A DNA stretch of 33,459 nucleotides from a virus. The position numbers and the translations under genes are program-made. Positions 29,093 to 33,459 of the stretch are shown here, one piece after another. The notes under the pieces are model-generated. The model made no database searches. It was given only the letters and a program-made list of their open reading frames with translations, and had not been told where the DNA came from. The stretch spans positions 1-33,459 of IMG/VR virus record IMGVR_UViG_3300028030_000435, one strand, 5' to 3'. Positions within the stretch are counted from its first letter, which is position 1. Each line of letters opens with the position of its first letter.

Positions 29093-29971
29093 ATGAGCCG
29101 CAGCATCAACCAAATACAGGAAGAAATATTATCGCTGAAATCGGCGGTAACTGCTTTACAGCCTTTGGATATCTTAACCGCCCAAGAGCAACCGCAAGCC
29201 CAAAGCGGCTCGAAGGTGGCGCAATGGCGGCTGATGGTTTGGGTGGTAGCCGTGGCCATTTGGTCTCTTGAAAAACTCTTTGATGTATTCCGGGCCGAAA
29301 TAGATAGGCGGATTGCAGAAACGCGTCCACATACCAAAGGATGGTATAGAGAAAAGGCCTTAGAATTTCAAAAGGGGTATACACTGCATCGAAAAGATTA
29401 TTATGATGTAATTGACGAGTCGGCTAAAATCATCAAATACGCTTCGGTGCGTAAGCTGATCTTGTCGGGGCGTGGCACACTGTTGATAAAAGTGGTTAAG
29501 GCGGACGGCGACAATTTAACGCCTTTAACGGCATCCGAACGTTTGTCTTTTGCCGCTTATATGGACGAAGTTGCTGACCTTGGAACCTTTATCAAGGTGG
29601 TGAGCCTGCCGGCAGACAAGCTCGTACTTGAAGCCGATGTCTATTACGACCCGCAATTGGTTGATGCTAATGGCAATTATATCAAAACCGGCACGCCCGC
29701 CTTAGTGCCGGCGGTTGAGGCTTATCTTAAATCAATGGACTTTGACAGCCGATTGATTTTGACCAAGCTGACCGATGCCATGCAATCGGCTAAAGGGATT
29801 TATTATCCGGTGCTGAAAAAGGTTAAAACAACGCCTTTTGATGGTGTTGAGAATGTGGTGTTAGACCTTTCTGCCGGTATTCATCAAGAATTTACAGAAC
29901 CGGCGTCCGGATGGTACCAATTAGATCAAACAGCTTTACAGATTAATTATTTGCCACTAAATGAGTCCTAA
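29093..29971 (+). CDS. Baseplate J-like wedge protein (Mu gp47-like)
   Basis: A 292-residue protein in the slot of Mu gp47. It has an N-terminal helix pair, a WRLMVWVVAVAIWSLEKLFDVF segment (about 45-66), and a C-terminal half with the family's alternating pattern (GTFIKVVSLPADKLVLEADVYYDP, about 163-186; then ALVPAVEAYLKSMDFDSRL). The hydrophobic N-terminal segment is probably a packed helix. It overlaps the next gene by 11 bases. Confidence 0.7.
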   Translation: MSRSINQIQEEILSLKSAVTALQPLDILTAQEQPQAQSGSKVAQWRLMVWVVAVAIWSLEKLFDVFRAEIDRRIAETRPHTKGWYREKALEFQKGYTLHRKDYYDVIDESAKIIKYASVRKLILSGRGTLLIKVVKADGDNLTPLTASERLSFAAYMDEVADLGTFIKVVSLPADKLVLEADVYYDPQLVDANGNYIKTGTPALVPAVEAYLKSMDFDSRLILTKLTDAMQSAKGIYYPVLKKVKTTPFDGVENVVLDLSAGIHQEFTEPASGWYQLDQTALQINYLPLNES

Positions 29972-30473
29972 TATTTACCATATCAATTTCGGCAAGTTGA
30001 TTGCCGCTCACTTGCCGGGTATTTTGCGTAAAAGCAGGCGGATGGCTTTTTTTGTTATCCTGATAAAGCCGGTTAAAAGTCTTTATAAGGCTTTTATCAG
30101 CTGGCGGGATGAAAGATTGTATTTGATGAGCCATAACAGTCAGGCTATTTATATCCGTAAGATCTTAAATGATCGCTTTGACACTGTGCAACGCGGCATT
30201 AGGGTGGCCAGCAGCCCAGTCTTAGAACCGGTCTGGCATTTTGATACATCGGATAACCGCCCCGTTTACTATTTTGATACGGCCGATAATAAGCCGGTTT
30301 ATTTTAGAGCCCCTGCTGACTTTTTAGAACTCAATGCCGATTTTGAGGTGATTGTACCGCTACGGCTTAAACCCGCGGATGCTACCGCCTTAAATAACTT
30401 TGAAATCCGCCTTCGGATGTTGGTGGATTATTACAAACTTTACTCGAAAAAATATAATATAAAATTTCAATAA
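29961..30473 (+). CDS. Tail protein I-like baseplate protein (Mu gp48-like)
   Basis: A 170-residue protein after J and before the fibre gene, the position of Mu gp48/P2 gpI, which links fibres to the baseplate. It has a helical N-terminal region (about 10-70) and a duplicated short motif, HFDTSDNRPVYYFDTADNKPVYF (within about 93-117), forming two similar strand-turn units. The C-terminal part is a helix with a Tyr-rich end. The assignment is mainly positional. Confidence 0.55.
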   Translation: MSPNIYHINFGKLIAAHLPGILRKSRRMAFFVILIKPVKSLYKAFISWRDERLYLMSHNSQAIYIRKILNDRFDTVQRGIRVASSPVLEPVWHFDTSDNRPVYYFDTADNKPVYFRAPADFLELNADFEVIVPLRLKPADATALNNFEIRLRMLVDYYKLYSKKYNIKFQ

Positions 30474-30474
30474 A

Positions 30475-31389
30475 ATGAACAAACTCAATATTGCTGCCTC
30501 TGGATATCCGGGCACGACCGAAAGCTGGAAATTTTTACACGAAATGAGTGCCGACTTGGCTGCCATCATCGGGCGGATGATACACCGGGACGATCCGGTG
30601 ATTATTACCGGGTGTAATGTAGCGGGGGGTAACATCTCCGACGGCTATATCAGCTATGCCGGGGAGGTTTACCGGTTTTCCGGCGGTCCATTGACCAACA
30701 CGGTTGTGCTGGTAGAAGAAGTGACTAATGCTGAATATTACACCGATTTAGCCAACTCGGGGACTATGCCGAGTTACCCGACTTACATCCGCCGTTATGC
30801 CAAATGCGGTAATGCCGGAGAGGGCTTTGCCAATGTGCCTTTGGCTGACTTTGTCCGCTTATCGGAATTGGCCAATATTGATAATAGAACCAAACAGGCA
30901 ACCGAAAACACGGCGGGAATCGCCGAAATAGCTACGCAAGCTGAGGCCAATGCCGATACAGATGATACGCGTATGATTACGCCTAAAAAGTTGGCGGCAC
31001 GGACGGCCACGGAAACCCGTAAAGGGCTGGCGGAGATAGCTACGCAATTCGAAGTTAACGCCGGTGCGGATGATACCAAAATTGTGACACCGGCTAAGTT
31101 ACAAGAGAAGTTGAATAATAGCACCTTTGGGGTGGTGGCTGAATTTGTGATTGATAATGTGGATATGAATGGGCAAACCGGCGTTGAACATTATTCAATT
31201 AGTGGCGTAAACAACTATGTTGTATTAGCATCATTGTTATTTGATGAAAACCAATATGATACTGAATGGTTCAGGTGGTTTATATCTAACAAATCGGCGA
31301 CAGGATTTGATTTTGTTTATGAAGTTGGTTCGCAAAATAATCCACAAAATTATGCAAAAATCCAAATAGTCATTTTAAAAGTCAGTTAG
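30475..31389 (+). CDS. Tail fibre / receptor-binding protein
   Basis: A 304-residue fibre. The N-terminal part (about 1-125) would attach to the baseplate. The centre holds two copies of a known fibre repeat: GIAEIATQAEANADTDDTRM plus ITPKKL (about 146-171) and GLAEIATQFEVNAGADDTKI plus VTPAKL (about 183-208). The C-terminal domain (about 220-304) is beta-rich and probably binds the host. Its base composition differs somewhat from the N-terminal part, as is common for exchanged receptor-binding tips. No separate fibre chaperone is seen. Confidence 0.8.
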   Translation: MNKLNIAASGYPGTTESWKFLHEMSADLAAIIGRMIHRDDPVIITGCNVAGGNISDGYISYAGEVYRFSGGPLTNTVVLVEEVTNAEYYTDLANSGTMPSYPTYIRRYAKCGNAGEGFANVPLADFVRLSELANIDNRTKQATENTAGIAEIATQAEANADTDDTRMITPKKLAARTATETRKGLAEIATQFEVNAGADDTKIVTPAKLQEKLNNSTFGVVAEFVIDNVDMNGQTGVEHYSISGVNNYVVLASLLFDENQYDTEWFRWFISNKSATGFDFVYEVGSQNNPQNYAKIQIVILKVS

Positions 31390-31400
31390 ATAATTTTTAA

Positions 31401-31528
31401 GGGGGCTGTATAAAAAAGCCCCCGGAACATTCCGTTAAGCTCTCAAACAAAACAGAACAGGTTATCCACCCATGTTCCGAGGACATAAGTCTCCAGTTCG
31501 GGTGGATAACCTGTTTTTGTAAGAGAGC
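31401..31528 (+). promoter_or_regulatory. Folded leader with possible pseudoknot before the modification module
   Basis: GGGGGCT/AGCCCCC (31401-31423) is followed directly by GGAACAT (31424-31430), which is complementary to ATGTTCC (31472-31478) in the loop of a second, very strong hairpin. That hairpin has a perfect 16-bp stem (31456-31471 with 31500-31515), extended by ACAAA/TTTGT and GCTCTC/GAGAGC (31439-31444 with 31523-31528). The region could terminate tail transcription, or control the downstream genes. TTATCCACC in the stem resembles a DnaA box, probably by chance. Confidence 0.6.
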
Positions 31529-31555
31529 AATGCAAAAATAAAAACAAATAATATT

Positions 31556-31687
31556 ATGGCAAAGAAAAATTACAAATACAAACCGCAATACGGCGTTATT
31601 GTGATTTGTGAGACAGAAAAACAGCAAAAATAATTGTTTGAAAAGTTGAAAAAGGAAGGACTAAAACTAAAAATCGTAAATGTATGA
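31556..31687 (+). pseudogene. Small ORF interrupted by an in-frame TAA
   Basis: ATG at 31556 encodes 25 residues (KPQYGVIVICETEKQQK at the end) before TAA at 31631-31633. The same frame then continues for 17 more sensible codons (LFEKLKKEGLKLKIVNV) and ends in an ATGA overlap with the ATPase start at 31684. I recall small proteins with a KPQYGVIV-type start and a KVKVV-type end beside phage ABC-GNAT genes, about 45 residues long, so CAA-to-TAA mutation or readthrough is likely. Function unknown. Confidence 0.55.
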
Positions 31688-32359
31688 AAGTAGAGGTAAA
31701 ACATAGCACGGCAGAGTTTGACAGTTACCGTGCTAACAGGGTTAAGAGTTTGTTTAATTTTAAAATCCGGCTCGCACTGGGAGCATACGGCAGAACTGCC
31801 CATTGAGGCGTTGGATTGGCAAATAGGGTTGATTGTCGGTCCGAGTGGATCCGGTAAGACGAGTATCGGCCGCCGGTTCTTTGGGGTTGATAAGATTATG
31901 AACTTGTATGCCGGCCGGCCGGATGACAAGCCTATTGTTGATGTGATTGCACCGGGAGGGGATTTTAATCAGGTTACCGGTGCGTTGGCTTCGGTTGGTT
32001 TGGGTGATGTTCCGGCTTGGTTACGACCGTTTAAGGCGTTGAGTAACGGACAGCAGTTCCGGGCGGGCTTGGCTCGGTTGATGGTAGAACCGCCGGAAGA
32101 AGTGGTAGTTGATGAATTTACATCTGTGGTTGATAGGCAAATCGCCAAAATCGGTGCTTTGGCGTTTAGTAAAAGCTGGCGTAGGCATAAAGGTAAACGT
32201 GTAGTGTTGCTGTCGCCACACTATGATATTATAGAGTGGCTTCAACCGGATTGGGTATATGATACAGGGACAAAGTCCTTCAAAAAAAAAAATCAGCCAA
32301 CGCCCCACTATCAAGCTCGACATTTGGAAGGTCAAGGGAACTTACTGGCGATTTTTTAA
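31684..32359 (+). CDS. ABC-type ATPase of the COG2401 kind, with an internal frameshift
   Basis: ATG at 31684 encodes MKVEVKHSTAEFDSYRANRV and onward to FNFK; at AAAA (31762-31765) a +1 shift is needed to continue into SGSHWEHTAEL and the ATPase core. The core has Walker A VGPSGSGKTS, an ABC signature ALSNGQQFRAG, Walker B EVVVDEFTS and an H-loop VVLLSPHYD. There are no membrane segments, so it is not a transporter. Such ATPases are often fused to a GNAT domain in phages. A TTG at 31718 could start the shifted frame without the first 12 residues. It reads into the GNAT gene by 101 bases in another frame. Confidence 0.75.
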
Positions 32360-32807
32360 AGCGCATTATTATTTAGACCTGCCACATCCGCCCGCGGCTG
32401 AATACTTTGTTGGTTCTGTCAATGGCGAGTTGGTGGCACACGTTGCTGTGATGCCGTTGTTTACGGCTAATGCATACCGGGCGAGCCGGTTGGTTGTTAT
32501 GCCGGAATGGCAAGGCGCCGGGGTTGGAACAAAGTTTCTCAATGCAGTGATGCAGTATCATTTAGACGGCTTTGGCCGAAAAGGTAAAAAGTATCACACT
32601 TTTTTTCATACATCGCATCCGCAGTTAGCACACTATTTACGCAATAGCCCGCTTTGGGTTCAAACTAATGCACAGCTTTACGGAGCTAATAAAAAACGGA
32701 GTATGGAAAGTATCAAAAGAACCGGTAAAGGCACAATGAAAGGCTGTGGATATGGCGGTCATTTTAGAGCGATACAGGCATTTAAATATTTAGGTAAAAA
32801 TGGATAA
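32259..32807 (+). CDS. GNAT-fold, Mom-like DNA-modification protein (predicted)
   Basis: A 182-residue protein from ATG at 32259, although the natural form may be a fusion to the ATPase through the A tract. The GNAT signature is RLVVMPEWQGAGVGTKFL (about 77-94; Q85-G86-A87-G88-V89-G90), which binds acyl-CoA in this fold, with upstream strands AEYFVGSVNGELVAHVAV. Mu Mom, a GNAT-fold protein encoded at the right end of Mu, makes N6-carbamoylmethyl-adenine and shields phage DNA from restriction; location and neighbours suggest a similar task here. The substrate is not known. It overlaps the formyltransferase gene by 8 bases. Confidence 0.65.
   Translation: MIQGQSPSKKKISQRPTIKLDIWKVKGTYWRFFKAHYYLDLPHPPAAEYFVGSVNGELVAHVAVMPLFTANAYRASRLVVMPEWQGAGVGTKFLNAVMQYHLDGFGRKGKKYHTFFHTSHPQLAHYLRNSPLWVQTNAQLYGANKKRSMESIKRTGKGTMKGCGYGGHFRAIQAFKYLGKNG
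32282..32292 (+). other. 11-A tract joining ATPase and GNAT frames
   Basis: Eleven consecutive A residues. Upstream the ATPase frame reads TTC AAA AAA AAA AAT; the GNAT frame reads TCA AAA AAA AAA ATC. Loss of one A, or gain of two, in DNA or by transcript slippage, would fuse ATPase and GNAT into one protein (TKSFKKKISQRPTIKL at the joint). Confidence 0.7.
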
Positions 32808-33459
32808 AAAATTGAAGGTTTTAATTGCCGGACAAAAGAAGTTCGGCGAGGATGTGTTGGCTTTGTGCTTGGCACATCCGAATATAGAAGTAGTGGGTGT
32901 GAGTTGCCCGCTTGATGATAAATATATCGGTAGGTTGGCAAGTATTAATGAATTGCCGGTAATTCCTTCCGGAACACTCAACGGTGATAACTTTCCGGAA
33001 GATGTGGATTTGGGTATTGCGGTTCATTCGTTTGATTATGTCGGACGTAAGACACGCTATAAGGCGAAGTTGGGTTGGATTGGGTATCATCCGAGCTTGT
33101 TGCCATTGCATCGTGGGCGGTCGTCTATTGAGTGGGCATTACGGATGCGTGAACCGGTTACCGGGGGAACGGTGTATTGGTTGAATGCCGGTATTGACCG
33201 TGGCGATATAGCATATCAGGAACATGTATTTATCAAACCAAAATATTGGCTTGATGTAAAAGAAGGCGCGCGTGAGCTATGGCGGTTGGAACTGCTACCG
33301 CTTGGGTTGAAACTTATTAAACAGGCACTTGATGATATATCAAAGGGTATCATCATCAAAAAACCGCAAGACAATGAACTATCAACCTTTGAGCCGTCCA
33401 CGAACGTAAAAGATATATTTAAACCGGATTTGTTAATGATTGAGGAAAAGACCAGATAA
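32800..33459 (+). CDS. Formyltransferase-fold protein of the modification module
   Basis: A 219-residue protein of the Fmt/PurN hydrolase-like fold, which moves formyl groups from 10-formyl-tetrahydrofolate to amines. The core motif is IGYHPSLLPLHRG (94-106) followed by TGGTVYWLNAGIDRGDIA (121-138). His97 and Asp133 match the catalytic His and Asp, but the usual Asn two residues before the His is Gly95. It is shorter than Fmt (about 315) and lacks the tRNA-binding C-terminal domain. Coupling to the GNAT gene suggests a role in base modification. The stop codon is the last base of the window. Confidence 0.78.
   Translation: MDKKLKVLIAGQKKFGEDVLALCLAHPNIEVVGVSCPLDDKYIGRLASINELPVIPSGTLNGDNFPEDVDLGIAVHSFDYVGRKTRYKAKLGWIGYHPSLLPLHRGRSSIEWALRMREPVTGGTVYWLNAGIDRGDIAYQEHVFIKPKYWLDVKEGARELWRLELLPLGLKLIKQALDDISKGIIIKKPQDNELSTFEPSTNVKDIFKPDLLMIEEKTR

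Noticed and set aside
31461-31510. Inverted DnaA boxes (TTATCCACC and its complement) as a replication origin
   Set aside because: Only one degenerate pair exists, it is the two arms of one hairpin, and transposable phages replicate from their ends.
1-33459. CRISPR array, rRNA genes or insertion sequences
   Set aside because: No regularly spaced short repeats, no rRNA-like segment, and no transposase other than the MuA-like gene were seen.
2277-33459. Many open frames opposite to the transposase, tape measure, portal, terminase and sheath genes
   Set aside because: They lie fully inside well-supported genes, have odd composition and no promoter or coupling, so they are shadows.
1-33459. Phage end repeats or attachment sites at the window edges
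   Set aside because: The left edge is inside an open gene and the right edge is a stop codon; no TG...CA ends or matching end repeats are visible.

Overview
The window is most of a Mu-like transposable (replicative-transposition) tailed phage or prophage of a Bacteroidota host. The phage type follows from a MuA-like DDE transposase next to a MuB-like ATPase, a DUF3164 gene, a Mu-type head module (small and large terminase, DUF1320, DUF935 portal joined to MuF, virion morphogenesis protein) and a contractile-tail module (DUF2586-type sheath, tube, gp25-like and J-like baseplate, tail fibre). The host group is inferred from promoters of the form TTG-N20-TAnnTTTG (early, late rightward and two small-RNA promoters), weak Shine-Dalgarno use, AT-rich spacers and REP-like repeats of a kind common in Bacteroidota. 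Neither phage end is visible: the left edge cuts a membrane-protein gene and the right edge is the stop codon of the last gene.

Layout. (1) 1-2013, leftward lysogeny operon: S24-type repressor, then two unrecognised cargo genes, the second a membrane protein. Three matching 16-bp operator palindromes lie in and beside the repressor gene. (2) 2018-10299, rightward early operon: Cro/Ner-like protein, MuA, MuB, DUF3164 protein, small regulators, a tRNA-like remnant pair flanking an antisense winged-helix gene, a primosome-adaptor-like protein and a DnaC-like helicase loader; it ends at a terminator (10322-10346). (3) 18985 back to 10354, leftward late operon: small and large terminase, DUF1320, a portal-MuF-toxin fusion, a displaced tape measure, virion morphogenesis protein and a tail-terminator-like protein. 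Two tandem, rightward, structured small-RNA genes sit inside this operon on the opposite strand. (4) 19002-19111, a mirror-symmetric divergent late promoter region. (5) 19130-31389, rightward late operon: ClpP-like protease/scaffold, capsid, sheath, tube, tail chaperone with a -1 frameshift site, hub, endolysin, spanin, baseplate, fibre. (6) 31401-33459, a right-end cargo module: a folded leader, a small interrupted ORF, an ABC-type ATPase split by a frameshift, a GNAT (Mom-like) protein meeting the ATPase frame at an 11-A tract, and a formyltransferase-fold protein. Its position matches that of mom in phage Mu and suggests a DNA-modification system.

The points most worth a second look are the twin small RNAs (paired-base covariation between copies, each with its own promoter and terminator, one overlapping the 3' end of the MuF-toxin gene), the symmetric late promoter, the multiply interrupted Mom-like module, and the structured elements at 28546-28704 and 31401-31528. 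All family assignments were made by reading the translations, without database searches.
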